Below are positions 8,510-17,234 of a DNA stretch of 64,000 nt, one piece after another. The stretch comes from JANQJA01 sp047947185 (GTDB lineage Bacteria; Pseudomonadota; Gammaproteobacteria; Pseudomonadales; Azotimanducaceae), in the NCBI GenBank assembly GCA_047947185.1, contig CP170502.1:4774001-4838000 (forward strand), given 5' to 3'. Under the pieces are notes generated by a model that was given only the letters and a program-made list of their open reading frames with translations, did no database searches and had not been told where the DNA came from. The translations under genes and the position numbers were made by a program. How positions within the stretch are numbered: position 1 is the first letter of the stretch; the number at the start of each line of letters is the position of its first letter.

Positions 8510-8630
8510 AGTTTAAGCCGGTCGCTATCGCTCCCTCGGACGTGCCACTTCAGGCTCCGTTTGCGAATGGCTTCGCCATTTTGTCGCAAACGCAGCCTTC
8601 CGTGCCACGCCGCTTAACTTGGTGTTATAC
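8499..8630 (+). other. attC 4
   Basis: R'' ATCTAAC 8499-8505, R' GTTATAC 8624-8630, 132 bp. The embedded frame stops at TGA 8635-8637, overlapping the TTG start (8634) of the next gene. Confidence 0.95.
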
Positions 8631-8633
8631 GCC

Positions 8634-8963
8634 TTGATCTACGTAGTTGAGACCGAAGAAAGATCGCTCTACGAGTATGCCGACGCATCTGAGGCGATCC
8701 AGGCTTGCGAGGCTTTAGATGTAGAAGCGGCCATGTGGCTTTTCTGGGATGAGACGGGACAGCCACTTGAGCCAATTTTCACAACGCCAAACAAGCGAGG
8801 TTTGTTCAGGGCGACAAATGGCGAATACCATCTTGAGCCAGCTGATGTTGATTCTTTTCCGCACTTGAGTGAGGCGATTGAGGAGGTTCTCAATATTGAA
8901 AAATCAATTACCAACCGCTCTATTGATGAAGTACGACGCAGCATTGGCTCGGTCGGCGTATAA
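8634..8963 (+). CDS. Hypothetical protein of cassette 5
   Basis: 109-residue soluble acidic protein beginning IYVVETEERSLYEYADASEA, with a central FTTPNKRGLF. No family recognised. There is no ATG near the cassette start; TTG 8634 is chosen because the attC 4 frame terminates on it (TTGA), as other cassette genes here do with ATGA or GTGA. The stop TAA is in R''. The pattern resembles small single-domain cassette proteins of unknown role. Confidence 0.65.
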   Translation: MIYVVETEERSLYEYADASEAIQACEALDVEAAMWLFWDETGQPLEPIFTTPNKRGLFRATNGEYHLEPADVDSFPHLSEAIEEVLNIEKSITNRSIDEVRRSIGSVGV

Positions 8964-9056
8964 CATAAAGTTGAAGCTGACGAAGGAACCTGTCACGCCA
9001 ATTGCTCGCGCAATTGCCGCGCCAGAACCGCTTCGCAGCTTAACTTGGTGTTATAT
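8958..9056 (+). other. attC 5
   Basis: R'' GTATAAC 8958-8964, R' GTTATAT 9050-9056, 99 bp. The embedded frame continues 19 codons into the ORF-less cassette and ends at TAA 9109-9111. Confidence 0.95.
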
Positions 9057-9550
9057 GCCGGCGAGGGATTTGTGGTCCTTTGCGCTTGACGTGGTATCAG
9101 AAAGATATTAAAGGTTGTTTCGAGCATCGGTCTCCGGCCAAACATTGAGCAACGGCCGCAGCGCAGAGATCGAGGCATGGTTCGCGCGGGCCAGCGTCGA
9201 GATTCGCTCTAAATACAACTGTACGCTCCCATAGGTGGCGTCATCTCTGCCTCCCTCAGCGGCGAGATCGGGCCCGGTTTAGCCGGTGCCAGGTACCAAG
9301 TCCGCCTAGGACCTAGCCAAGGGTCTGCATGGTACACTCGCCTTCTTGCGGTAATGTAATGGCATCCACCCTGTGAGGGCCTCAAATTGTTTGCACTGTG
9401 CCTGTTTCGATCGGGTCAGCATCATCATCGTCAGCCGGCATATAACATGGGGTTGAAGTCGTTCGCTGCGCTCACTCGGACGTGGCAACCTGTCGCACAA
9501 ATTGCGTGCGCAATTTCTGCGCCAGAACGTCCACGCCGCTTAACCCGGTG
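9051..9550 (+). other. ORF-less cassette family A, copy 1
   Basis: 500-bp cassette with no convincing gene. It shares sequence along its whole length with seven other cassettes. Conserved blocks are GTCCTTTGCGCTTGACGTGG near the 5' end and a TTGGTA-like box 17 bases before TAATGT near 9330-9360 (here the box reads ATGGTA). The second block looks like an outward promoter. This copy precedes the VOC gene. Confidence 0.8.
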
Positions 9551-9556
9551 TTAGAC
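9440..9556 (+). other. attC 6
   Basis: R'' ATATAAC 9440-9446, R' GTTAGAC 9550-9556, 117 bp. The embedded frame stops at TAG 9552-9554. Confidence 0.95.
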
Positions 9557-9573
9557 GCCTAGACGGTGCTCCG

Positions 9574-9948
9574 ATGGCTACCCTGAGAGAGATCGTAATC
9601 GACAGCGTTGTCCCCTCTAGATTAGCGAAATTTTGGGAAGCAGCCCTCGATGAATACTCAATCAGGGATTACGATGAAGCTGAAATCGCGAGATTGGCGG
9701 ATCTAGGACTTACTCCAGAAACTGACCCCGCAGTTGCACTCGATGGCCCTGGCCCCACTATCTTCTTCCAGCTATCCCAGTTTCCGAAAACTCAACGCAA
9801 CCGAATGCATTTCGATATTTGTGGCGGAAATCGTATAGAGCAAGTGCAACGATTGGAGGCGCTTGGTGCTACTATTCGTGATGTTCATGAAACGTACACT
9901 GTCATGTTAGACCCGGAGGGAAATGAATTTTGCGTTACGGATCCCTAG
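9574..9948 (+). CDS. VOC-superfamily (glyoxalase-like) protein
   Basis: 124 residues resembling glyoxalase-like domains: N-terminal REIVIDSVVPSRLAKFWEAAL, a central RMHFDIC metal-ligand region and the C-terminal YTVMLDPEGNEFCVTDP typical of the fold. Members bind metals or small hydrophobics and include lyases, dioxygenases and antibiotic-binding proteins. The substrate is unknown. ATG 9574 lies 19 bases beyond the core TAG. The gene stops 13 bases before R'', unlike most genes here, which stop inside it. Confidence 0.8.
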   Translation: MATLREIVIDSVVPSRLAKFWEAALDEYSIRDYDEAEIARLADLGLTPETDPAVALDGPGPTIFFQLSQFPKTQRNRMHFDICGGNRIEQVQRLEALGATIRDVHETYTVMLDPEGNEFCVTDP

Positions 9949-9961
9949 TAGACCGGACGGC

Positions 9962-10060
9962 GTCTAACATAAAGTTGAAGTGGACCGCCAAAATTGACAC
10001 ACCTTTTGCGTTCCGCAAAAGCTGCGCCAATTCTGTCGGCCACTTAACTTGGTGTTATAT
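9962..10060 (+). other. attC 7
   Basis: R'' GTCTAAC 9962-9968, R' GTTATAT 10054-10060, 99 bp. The embedded frame ends at TAG 10077-10079 in the next cassette. Confidence 0.95.
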
Positions 10061-10551
10061 GCCGGTTCGGGAAAAGTAGTCCTTTGCGCTTGTCGTGGTA
10101 TCGGAGAGATATCAAGGGGCGCTCCAAACATCGCACCTTGGCCAAAAATCGAACAACAGCCGCAGAGCAGAGATCAAGGCAGTGTCCGATCGTGCCAGCT
10201 TCAAGAACGGTCCCAAACACAACGTGACGCTCCCAAAGATGGAGTCATCTCCGCATCCCTCAGCGTCGAGATCGAGGCCGGTTCGGCCGGTGCCAGGCGC
10301 AGAGTCCGTTCGGGACACAACAAAGGGCCTGCTTGGTACGCTCGCATTCTTGCGGTAATGTATTGGCATCCACCCTGTGAGGGCCTCAAATTGTTTGCAC
10401 CGTGCCTGTTCCAGCCTGGTCAGCATCATCGAACGCCGGCATATAACATGGGGTTGAAGTCGTTCGCTCCGCTCACTCGGACGTGGCAACCTGTCGCACA
10501 AATTGCGTTCGCAATTTCTGCGCCAGAACGTCCACGCCGCTTAACCCGGTG
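10055..10551 (+). other. ORF-less cassette family A, copy 2
   Basis: 497 bp, no gene seen. It shares the GTCCTTTGCGCTTGTCGTGG block and the TTGGTA-N17-TAATGT block (about 10333-10361) with the other copies, but is among the more diverged in between. The short 5' ORF of other copies is cut to six codons here. Confidence 0.8.
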
Positions 10552-10557
10552 TTATGC
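10441..10557 (+). other. attC 8
   Basis: R'' ATATAAC 10441-10447, R' GTTATGC 10551-10557, 117 bp. The embedded frame stops at TGA 10589-10591, overlapping the next ATG (ATGA). Confidence 0.95.
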
Positions 10558-10587
10558 GCACCGGCAACGCCGTAGTCTCACGAAGAG

Positions 10588-10866
10588 ATGACGTACCGAG
10601 CGAATCGAAAGCGGGATCTCCAAGAGTTTCTGGCTCAGACAAAAAAATCCGCTGTAGATCACAGACCGTTTCAGTTTGTGCTTGTGTTTATTGGATTCGG
10701 TGTAATCTTTCTTCTCGGTGAATTGCAGGCTTTCTTGCAATCAGAGCTTCTATTCATTGTCCTCGGGTTCACGATGGTAGTTTGGATGGGATATGTTTGG
10801 TTTGTATGGTGGAAAAGCATGCGGGAGCAATGGTCTGAATGGTTCGGGAAAAATCCGAAAAAATGA
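10588..10866 (+). CDS. Small two-TM protein of cassette 9
   Basis: 92 residues: a basic N-terminal 25 residues, two hydrophobic helices (about 28-48 and 52-75) and a polar Trp-rich C-terminus (MREQWSEWFGKN). No family recognised. ATG 10588 has GAAGAG just upstream and overlaps the attC 8 frame stop. Membrane location is clear; the role is not. Confidence 0.75.
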   Translation: MTYRANRKRDLQEFLAQTKKSAVDHRPFQFVLVFIGFGVIFLLGELQAFLQSELLFIVLGFTMVVWMGYVWFVWWKSMREQWSEWFGKNPKK

Positions 10867-10874
10867 GTGGGCGC

Positions 10875-11015
10875 GCATAACATGGTGTTCAAGTCACTTC
10901 GCTCCTTTCAGTCGCTACGTTCGGACGCACCTACTCCAGGTTCGCTTGCGAATGGCTTCGCCATTTTGTCGCAAGCGCTCCTTCCGCAGGTGCGCCGCTT
11001 AACACGGTGTTAGGC
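10875..11015 (+). other. attC 9
   Basis: R'' GCATAAC 10875-10881, R' GTTAGGC 11009-11015, 141 bp. The embedded frame stops at TAG 11011-11013, six bases before TTG 11020. Confidence 0.95.
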
Positions 11016-11019
11016 CCAC

Positions 11020-11448
11020 TTGGTCGTGAGTGAGTTTCTTCCAGGTCTTCTGGTCGCAATCAGTGGTTTCATAGTCTTTTTGCTCGGCGCCATACACATT
11101 GTCTTCACTTTTTCCGGCTCAAGGTTATCGCCAAAGGACATCGACCTGCAGTCTGATATGCAGCGGATAGCGCCTCGTGTTAGCCCCGACACCACGATGT
11201 GGCGAGCATGGATAGGTTTCAATGCTAGTCACAGTATGGGGGCCATGCTGTATGGCGTGGTCTACGCCTACCTCGCGATTCTCGCCCCTGTCCTATTGTT
11301 TGATTCTCTTTTTCTAGCGATGGTCGGAGCAATTTTCCTTTGCGGGTACTTGTATCTAGCCTATCGCTATTGGTTTAAGATTCCGCTTTACGGCATATTG
11401 GTGGCGGCATTTTTCTATGGGGCAGGGTATGTGGCAGCGTTGGCCTAA
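11020..11448 (+). CDS. Four-TM membrane protein of cassette 10
   Basis: 142 residues with four membrane helices. The first (LPGLLVAISGFIVFLLGAIH) is followed by a cytoplasmic stretch with a conserved-looking WIGFNASHSMGAMLYG motif that leads into the second. Unknown function. TTG 11020 sits six bases after the attC frame stop, in line with spacing elsewhere; GTG 11026 is an alternative. The stop TAA lies in R''. Confidence 0.75.
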   Translation: MVVSEFLPGLLVAISGFIVFLLGAIHIVFTFSGSRLSPKDIDLQSDMQRIAPRVSPDTTMWRAWIGFNASHSMGAMLYGVVYAYLAILAPVLLFDSLFLAMVGAIFLCGYLYLAYRYWFKIPLYGILVAAFFYGAGYVAALA

Positions 11449-11567
11449 CATAAAGTTCAAGTCGCTCCTACGTCGCTCGGACGTGCCACTCCAGGCTGCG
11501 TTCGCGAATGGCTTCGCCATTTTGTCGCAAACACAGCCTTCCGTGTCACGCCGCTTAACTTGGTGTT
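11443..11567 (+). other. attC 10 (split by IS1182-family copy 1)
   Basis: R'' GCCTAAC 11443-11449. The site runs to GTT 11565-11567, where the IS enters; GTTAGGT resumes at 13347-13353. The uninterrupted site would be 129 bp with an open frame ending TGT TAG. Confidence 0.92.
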
Positions 11568-13346
11568 GAGGCTGTAGAAAAACCCGCCATTAGTCGATTT
11601 TTCCCTCCAACGAGCACCGTCACTGTAATAAAATCGTTAGAACTTCTGCTGAGTAGACGCCATGGCTCGCTACATCCCCGAAGATCAAAGCAAACTGCTG
11701 CCGGTCATCTTCTCGCAGCAGATCACCCCCGGGACCTTTGAGCACACTGTCACGTTCCTGATCGATGAACACCTCGATATGTCGGTGTTTGATGCACGCT
11801 ATAAGAACGACGAGACAGGCCGCCCTGCTTACAACCCGGCGATGTTGTTGCGAGTGATACTGTCAGCGTATGCGCGTGGCCATACGTCGAGCCGCCAGAT
11901 TGAGCAGTTGTGCCGTGAGAACGTGGTGTTCATGGCGCTCTCAGGTGACAGCCAGCCGCACTTCACGACGTTTGCCCGATTCATATCCGAGATGGGCGAT
12001 GTGGTGCAGTCGTTGTTCACGCAGGTCCTGTTGGTCTGTGATCAGGAGGGGTTGATCGGCGGGCATATGTTCGCGATTGATGGTTGCAAGATGCCATCGA
12101 ATGCCTCGCGGCGGTGGTCTGGCACCAAGTCAGAGCTGGACAAGAAACACAAGAAGATCGACCAGGCGGTGCGTCGCATGCTGCAGAAACACCGTGAAGA
12201 AGACGACTCCGGGCAAGTCAATGATCAGACGCGGCGGGCTGCCGAAGAGAAAAACATAGAATCCCTGCGCAAGGCATCACAAAAGATAAAAAAGCACTGC
12301 GCGGCGGCTGAGGAACGCACAGGCCAGTCGGGGAAACCCGTGAAAGGCAATATCACGGACAACGATAGTGCCAACATGCTGACCTCGCATGGTGGCATCC
12401 AGGGCTACAACGGTGTCGCAGCAGTGGATGACCAGCATCAGATCGTCATTGCGGCGGAGGCGTTTGGTCAAGGTCCTGAAAACAATCTATTAGCGCCGAT
12501 CGTAGACCAGGTTCGCACTCGCCTGGGTGATGACTATGTCCGGGATGCGTTAATGACCGCGGACGCAGGCTTTCATTCAGCAAATACGCTCGCGTTCTGT
12601 GAACAGGAAAACCTGAATGCACTGATCGCCGATGGCAACTTCAGAAAGCGGGATCCGCGGTTTGCGGACCGCGACCGTCATCAACCAAAAGCGCGGCAGG
12701 CGAACCACTTCAGGTCTGCCGACTTCGACTATGATCCTGTTGTCCAGACCTGCCGCTGCCCCGCAGGGAAATCGCTGAAGCGAAGTCACACATACATCGC
12801 GAGTGACGTCGAGTACGTGAGTTTCGTGGGCCGGCTGAGTGAGTGCCGCGGCTGCCCACTGGAAGCGCGATGTATGCGCAAAGGCGCAACTGTGCGTGGT
12901 CGCCAGGTGTCGTTCAGGTCGTCCGAGTCAACCGGCAGGACGTCGCCAGTAGAACGAATGAAGACGCGGATAGACAGCCCGGAGGGGCGTTACCACTACA
13001 GCCGGCGATTGGGTGCAGTAGAGCCAGTATTTGGCAATATCAACACCACGAAGCGCCTGAACCGGTTTAGCTTGCGTGGCAGGCACAAGGTGAACGGGCA
13101 GTGGTTGATGTTCTGCCTGGTCCACAACGTAGAGAAACTACAGCGGTATGGACAACTGGGTCGGTAAAGGCGTAAAAGAGAATCTTTGCTGTGTCTGAAG
13201 CCGTCAGTATCGGCTTTCGATGCTTGAATCGAGATTGGCTGGTTCGTTGAATACACCAGTTGGGGAGCCGCACGAAATGAACAATACGCGAAATATCCGA
13301 TCGTCCTCGCCGCATGCGTGTGTTGAACGGCTTTTTCTACAGCCTC
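11568..13346 (+). mobile_element. IS1182-family element, copy 1
   Basis: 1779 bp with inverted ends GAGGCTGTAGAAAAACCCG (left) and its near-complement at the right. It is flanked by GTT on both sides (11565-11567 and 13347-13349), so it sits in the R' core of attC 10. The transposase is intact and oriented with the cassettes. Copy 2 has the same length. Confidence 0.9.
11662..13167 (+). CDS. IS1182-family transposase (copy 1)
   Basis: 501-residue DDE transposase. The N-terminal domain (YNPAMLLRVILSAYARG, SSRQIEQLCREN) is typical of IS1182/IS5-like enzymes, followed by FAIDGCKMPSNAS, a charged coiled-coil segment (about residues 155-215), MTADAGFHSANT and a C-terminal Cys cluster (CRCPAGK, CRGCPLEARCM). 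VEPVFGNI carries the likely catalytic Glu. The protein is identical to copy 2, although six silent differences lie between 11802 and about 11920. Confidence 0.92.
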   Translation: MARYIPEDQSKLLPVIFSQQITPGTFEHTVTFLIDEHLDMSVFDARYKNDETGRPAYNPAMLLRVILSAYARGHTSSRQIEQLCRENVVFMALSGDSQPHFTTFARFISEMGDVVQSLFTQVLLVCDQEGLIGGHMFAIDGCKMPSNASRRWSGTKSELDKKHKKIDQAVRRMLQKHREEDDSGQVNDQTRRAAEEKNIESLRKASQKIKKHCAAAEERTGQSGKPVKGNITDNDSANMLTSHGGIQGYNGVAAVDDQHQIVIAAEAFGQGPENNLLAPIVDQVRTRLGDDYVRDALMTADAGFHSANTLAFCEQENLNALIADGNFRKRDPRFADRDRHQPKARQANHFRSADFDYDPVVQTCRCPAGKSLKRSHTYIASDVEYVSFVGRLSECRGCPLEARCMRKGATVRGRQVSFRSSESTGRTSPVERMKTRIDSPEGRYHYSRRLGAVEPVFGNINTTKRLNRFSLRGRHKVNGQWLMFCLVHNVEKLQRYGQLGR

Positions 13347-13358
13347 GTTAGGTGCTCC

Positions 13359-13691
13359 ATGTCTGCGAGTGCGCTAGCTGCCATAGTCATTTTTGTCGGA
13401 TGCTGCACAGCGCTCGCTTTGCGAACCATGAGGGCTCGAAATATGGGAAGCGTCAAGATGATATTCCGCGTGGAAGGTAAGCGAGTAGAGTGTCCACACT
13501 GCGATGGCCACTATTTCTCAAGCTCCCGTCGGATGTTGAACACTTCTTTCTTGACATTCCTGAATTGGGACTTCTTAAACCGGCAGGCCACAGTGTTGGA
13601 ATGTTGGGGCTGCGGATATCTTCTCTGGTTCGGTCGTGATCTTCGAGGCGAAGAGATTGAGTCGAGATTATCAGATGCTCAACGCACCTAA
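13359..13691 (+). CDS. TM protein with zinc-ribbon-like Cys pairs (cassette 11)
   Basis: 110 residues. One N-terminal membrane helix (ALAAIVIFVGCCTALAL) precedes a domain with two Cys pairs, CPHC and CWGC, about 35 residues apart, a zinc-ribbon-like layout. No family recognised. The start ATG 13359 lies seven bases after the core TAG. Because the IS sits just upstream, the gene now follows the IS right end rather than an attC, and may be poorly expressed or driven from the IS. Confidence 0.75.
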   Translation: MSASALAAIVIFVGCCTALALRTMRARNMGSVKMIFRVEGKRVECPHCDGHYFSSSRRMLNTSFLTFLNWDFLNRQATVLECWGCGYLLWFGRDLRGEEIESRLSDAQRT

Positions 13692-13784
13692 CATGAGGAT
13701 GAAGTGGACGAAGGAACCTGTCACTTGTTTTGCGTACGCAAAACAAGCGCCAGAACCGCTTCGCCACTTATCCTGGTGTTAGGT
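13686..13784 (+). other. attC 11
   Basis: R'' ACCTAAC 13686-13692, R' GTTAGGT 13778-13784, 99 bp. The embedded frame stops at TAG 13780-13782, seven bases before GTG 13790. Confidence 0.95.
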
Positions 13785-13789
13785 GCCTC

Positions 13790-14245
13790 GTGAAGATCGT
13801 GCTGGCGCTGATATTGCTCGTCCCTGCCATTGCGAGTGCAGAGAAGATTTCATTCATCGGATCTCCGCTGAAGATTGAACGAAGCGAGAAGAGTTGCATG
13901 GAGTACCTACCTGAAGAGACGGATAAGCAAGGTAGGAAAGCAGTTTGTATGGATCGAGCATTCTTGATGACATACGAAGTGTTGGAGAGCTTAACTATTG
14001 ACTGGGATGAATCGTCGGTAGATTTCGTTGGCTTCTATCACTATTGGGGAATGCCTAGCTACGCAACGTATGAGCCTGCACTTGTGGTACTTGAGCGTGT
14101 CGAAGGAAATTTGCTGCTGAAGCGTATTGACCCTGTCGAAGACACAGATGATGGATGGTGGGTCTGCGAAGAATGGCCAGAAGATGAATCCACTGACTGC
14201 AGCGTCGGCCAGTACGCCAGCGAAATCGTGCGAGAGGACACCTAA
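13790..14245 (+). CDS. Secreted or periplasmic hypothetical protein (cassette 12)
   Basis: 151 residues with a signal peptide (KIVLALILLVPAIASA, cleavage after ASA). The mature acidic domain has four Cys that may form disulfides (SCMEY, VCMD, WVCEEW, DCSVG) and a VDFVGFYHYWG motif. No family recognised. GTG 13790 is the only start that leaves a proper signal peptide. The stop TAA is inside R''. Export to the periplasm is well supported; the role is unknown. Confidence 0.8.
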   Translation: MKIVLALILLVPAIASAEKISFIGSPLKIERSEKSCMEYLPEETDKQGRKAVCMDRAFLMTYEVLESLTIDWDESSVDFVGFYHYWGMPSYATYEPALVVLERVEGNLLLKRIDPVEDTDDGWWVCEEWPEDESTDCSVGQYASEIVREDT

Positions 14246-14371
14246 CATGAAGTTTAAGTCGTTCGCTATCGCTCACTCGGACGGGCCACTCCGCACACCA
14301 GTTGCGAATGGCTTCGCCATTCTCTCGCAACTGGCGCGCTCCGTGACCCGCCGCTTAACTTGGTGTTAGGT
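14240..14371 (+). other. attC 12
   Basis: R'' ACCTAAC 14240-14246, R' GTTAGGT 14365-14371, 132 bp. The embedded frame stops at TAG 14367-14369, five bases before ATG 14375. Confidence 0.95.
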
Positions 14372-14501
14372 GCCATGGCAGACTCCTCAGTACAGAAACA
14401 GTGTGAAAAGTGGATTCTCGACCATTGGCTTCCCCCCTCTGTCAGGATAGTTGTCGCGTCTCCATTTTTGTCCATTGAGAGGGGGCGGCAAGGAATGAAT
14501 A

Positions 14502-14999
14502 GTGAAGCGTTATCCGCAAGAGCAGAAAGAGGCAATCATCCAAAAGATGATGCCACCAATGAACAAGCGAGTATCTGAACTGGTTGCAGAGACCGGCATC
14601 TCTGACGTTACCCTTTATACTTGGCGCAAGCAGGCAAGGAATGGAGGGTTAGTGGTGCCTGGAGATGGCAAGAATCCGGAGAAGTGGTCAGCTGAAGAGA
14701 AGTTTCGTGTGGTGCTGGAAACAGCCCCGCTGAGCGCAGCAGAACTGGCCGAATACTGTCGCAAGAAAGGCTTGTATGCCGAACAGGTCGCGAGCTGGCG
14801 TGAAGCCTGTATCAAGGGCAACCTGACGGCTGCTGAACTCGATAAGGCGCAACGCGAACAATCCCGCCAGGACAAGCAGCAGATCAAGGCACTGGAGCGT
14901 GAACTGCGCCGTAAAGAGAAGGCGTTGGCCGAGGCCGCGGCGTTGCTGGTGCTGCGAAAAAAGGCCAATGCGATCTGGGGGGAAGGAGAGGACGCATGA
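14502..14999 (+). CDS. IS3-family OrfA (copy 1)
   Basis: 165-residue helix-turn-helix protein with the domain ISDVTLYTWRKQARN and a C-terminal Glu/Lys-rich coiled coil (REQSRQDKQQIKALEREL). GTG start after AAGGAA. It overlaps OrfB by ATGA at 14996, so OrfB is made by re-initiation rather than the frameshift common in this family. Binds element ends. Confidence 0.9.
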   Translation: MKRYPQEQKEAIIQKMMPPMNKRVSELVAETGISDVTLYTWRKQARNGGLVVPGDGKNPEKWSAEEKFRVVLETAPLSAAELAEYCRKKGLYAEQVASWREACIKGNLTAAELDKAQREQSRQDKQQIKALERELRRKEKALAEAAALLVLRKKANAIWGEGEDA

Positions 15000-16048
15000 T
15001 CAGTGCCTCGGATCGCAGCAACGCAATCACATTGATCGAAGAAGCTGTCACAGCAGGTGCGCGCAGGTTCAAGGCCTGTGGTGAATTGGGCATTACCATC
15101 CGCACGTTGCAACGCTGGACAGCAACAGGTGAGGTCAAAGTAGACGGCAGGCCGACCGCAACCAGACCAGCCCCGGCCCACAAACTCAGTGAAGCTGAGC
15201 GGGAAGAGATCCTGAGGGTTGCAAACAGCGAAGCCTATCAAAGCCTGCCGCCAAGCCAGATTGTGCCTGCACTGGCGGATCAAGGCCGATATCTCGCATC
15301 GGAATCAAGCTTCTATCGCGTTCTGCGCGATGCTGAGCAACAACATGCGCGTGGTCGCAGCCAGGCGCCTAAACGCACTGCGCCGACGACCCACATCGCC
15401 ACGGCACCGAATCAGGTTTGGTGCTGGGATATCACCTGGTTGCCAGGCCCTGCCAAAGGTGTCTTCTTCTACCTGTACCTCATCATGGATCTGTTCAGTC
15501 GCAAGATTGTGGGCTGGGAAATCCACGAGCAGGAGTCGGCTGAAGATGCGGCCAGCCTGGTGAGTCGCACACACTTGCGGGAGCAGGTAGGAGCCAATGT
15601 GCTGGTATTGCACTCGGATAATGGCAGTCCGATGAAGGGCGCCTCACTGGTGGTTACGCTGGATCGACTGGGCGTGGCAAGCTCTTACAGTCGGCCTCGT
15701 GTAAGCAACGACAACGCGTTTGCGGAATCCCTGTTCCGCACCTGCAAGTATCGTCCAGACTATCCGTACAAGGGCTTTGCGAGCCTGACAGACGCCAGAC
15801 AATGGGTGCTTGAGTTCACGCATTGGTACAACTATCGACACAAGCACAGTGGTATCAAGTTTATAACACCCAGTCAGCGTCATGATGGTGAAGCCACCGC
15901 TGTCATGCGACAGCGCAAACAGGTGTACGAAATGGCAAGGGCGAACAATCCCGCCAGGTGGAGTGGACAGGTCAGAAACTGGAACCTACCGATGGCAGTT
16001 CAATTGAATCCGGCAAATGCCGCGCAAGAAAAACAGGCTGTATCTTGA
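14996..16048 (+). CDS. IS3-family OrfB transposase (copy 1)
   Basis: 350-residue integrase-core transposase. The DDE residues are in WDITWLP, LHSDNGSPMKG and NDNAFAESLF, spaced as in rve domains. An N-terminal HTH_21-like region (SLPPSQIVPALADQG) precedes the core. The sequence is identical to the copies at 18522 and 34996. Overlaps OrfA by 4 bases. Confidence 0.93.
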   Translation: MISASDRSNAITLIEEAVTAGARRFKACGELGITIRTLQRWTATGEVKVDGRPTATRPAPAHKLSEAEREEILRVANSEAYQSLPPSQIVPALADQGRYLASESSFYRVLRDAEQQHARGRSQAPKRTAPTTHIATAPNQVWCWDITWLPGPAKGVFFYLYLIMDLFSRKIVGWEIHEQESAEDAASLVSRTHLREQVGANVLVLHSDNGSPMKGASLVVTLDRLGVASSYSRPRVSNDNAFAESLFRTCKYRPDYPYKGFASLTDARQWVLEFTHWYNYRHKHSGIKFITPSQRHDGEATAVMRQRKQVYEMARANNPARWSGQVRNWNLPMAVQLNPANAAQEKQAVS

Positions 16049-16462
16049 AGATTGACGCGACAACTATGTTGACAACCACCGCTTCCAGAACAACTAGGGC
16101 AACGTTTTTCCTCGGAGAAACTAAAGCTCCAAGGTCGTAGTGATTGTCGATTCGATGCAGTCAACGAATCCGAGACCATTGTGGGAAGCATTTCGACGGC
16201 CAAAGCCCGCACTCACAGAGGCAGCGTGGGCTCCGGTAAAAAATCAAAGATGAGAGCCGATGCGCTCATGCTTCAACTTTGCCAAGCAAGACGGAAACTG
16301 ATGATTTTCACCGAAGAATGCATGTGCGAGCTTGCTACAACTGAACAAAACGCGGGTCGCTTGCCGCTGGATATCGAAATCCTGCGTGCTGAGTTGCCCA
16401 AAGAGTTGCAAGAAAAACTTGTTGTTGCACAATCGATTGCATCGAAGGAGGTGCGAGGTGGC

Positions 16463-16570
16463 ACCTAACATAAAGTTTAAGTCGCTGCGCTCGGACGTGC
16501 CAAACTGTCACTCAAATTGCGTTCGCAATTTCAGCGCCAGTTCGCCACGCCGCTTAACTTGGTGTTAGCT
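16463..16570 (+). other. attC 13
   Basis: R'' ACCTAAC 16463-16469, R' GTTAGCT 16564-16570, 108 bp. The embedded frame stops at TAG 16566-16568, six bases before ATG 16575. Confidence 0.95.
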
Positions 16571-16574
16571 GCCT

Positions 16575-17234
16575 ATGGCTAGCCAAGTGAGTCGTCTACT
16601 CTCGCTGATACTCGGGCTAATACTGCTCGTAGGATTGGCCTATGGATGCTACTGGCTAGTGCGCGAGATCTGGCGAGCCTTGGCTTCGGTCGATGCACGT
16701 CTTGCGGTTGGTGTCGTCGCTGGCTTCGCGACCGTTGTTGCGGCAACGGTCACGGTCAGCCTCGGAAAATACTTTGAGCGAAAGCAAGGAGTTGAATCTC
16801 ATTTTAGAGATCGGAAGCTCGAAATTTATGACGAATTTTTGAAAGAACTATTTCGAGTGTTCTTTGAGTCGAATCCCGATGCCGATGACCCTCTCGGTGA
16901 ACAGCGCTCTTCCGAGTTAGTGGACTTCCTCCGCGAGTGGCAGCGTAAAATGATCGTGTGGGGTGGATCTGATGTTCTGCTCACTTTTATGAAATGGAAG
17001 GAACATCTAGCCAAAGGTGAGCCGGATGCAGAATCCGTATTCCTAATGGGTGACTTCTTTCTTGCGGTTCGACGGGATCTCGGTCTATCCAACAAGGGCT
17101 TTGATCGCACTACGTTCGCGGGAGTGATTCTTCGGAGTGGTAGCTTGCTTACAACAATGGCAAAGGAGAACCCCCAGGTGACACTTGCGGAGCTCGGTGA
17201 GATTGAAAAGCAACTAGAGAAGGGCGGCAGCTAA
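16575..17234 (+). CDS. Two-TM protein with large cytoplasmic domain (cassette 14)
   Basis: 219 residues. Two N-terminal membrane helices (SLILGLILLVGLAYGCYWL and VGVVAGFATVVAATVTVSLG) are followed by a helical domain of about 150 residues starting KYFERKQGVESHFRDRKLEIYDEFL. This layout is common in bacterial proteins of unknown function, some of which sit in accessory regions. It differs from the one-TM family found in five other cassettes. ATG 16575 gives a full first helix; the stop is in R''. Confidence 0.78.
   Translation: MASQVSRLLSLILGLILLVGLAYGCYWLVREIWRALASVDARLAVGVVAGFATVVAATVTVSLGKYFERKQGVESHFRDRKLEIYDEFLKELFRVFFESNPDADDPLGEQRSSELVDFLREWQRKMIVWGGSDVLLTFMKWKEHLAKGEPDAESVFLMGDFFLAVRRDLGLSNKGFDRTTFAGVILRSGSLLTTMAKENPQVTLAELGEIEKQLEKGGS

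Larger units (their letters stand above)
14433..16081 (+). mobile_element. IS3-family element, copy 1
   Basis: 1649 bp, CCCCCTCTGTCAGG at the left and TTGACAACCACCG at the right, flanked by the 4-bp duplication CTTC (14429-14432, 16082-16085). Inner ends share ATAGTTGTCGCGTC as inverted repeat. Length is identical to copies at 17959 and 34963. Confidence 0.93.
14375..16468 (+). pseudogene. Cassette 13 gene interrupted by IS3-family copy 1
   Basis: Codons 14375-14432 and 16086-16468 join in frame when the IS and one CTTC duplication are removed, giving a 146-residue protein that starts MADSSVQKQCEKW and stops in R''. The product is polar and helical, with a basic middle (SGKKSKMRADALML) and a Cys-containing segment (IFTEECMCE). 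No family recognised. The clean reconstruction shows a recent insertion into a previously intact gene. Confidence 0.85.

Noticed and set aside
9057..9111. Conserved 18-codon ORF (PARELWSFALAVVSARY-like) at the 5' end of ORF-less cassettes
   Set aside because: It is broken by early stops in copies 2, 3 and 8, so it is not the conserved function of the family; it may only be the tail of the attC-embedded frame.
14615..15283. 222-residue minus-strand ORF, also at 18141 and 35761
   Set aside because: It is the antisense of the IS3 OrfA/OrfB genes and appears only because the IS is repeated.
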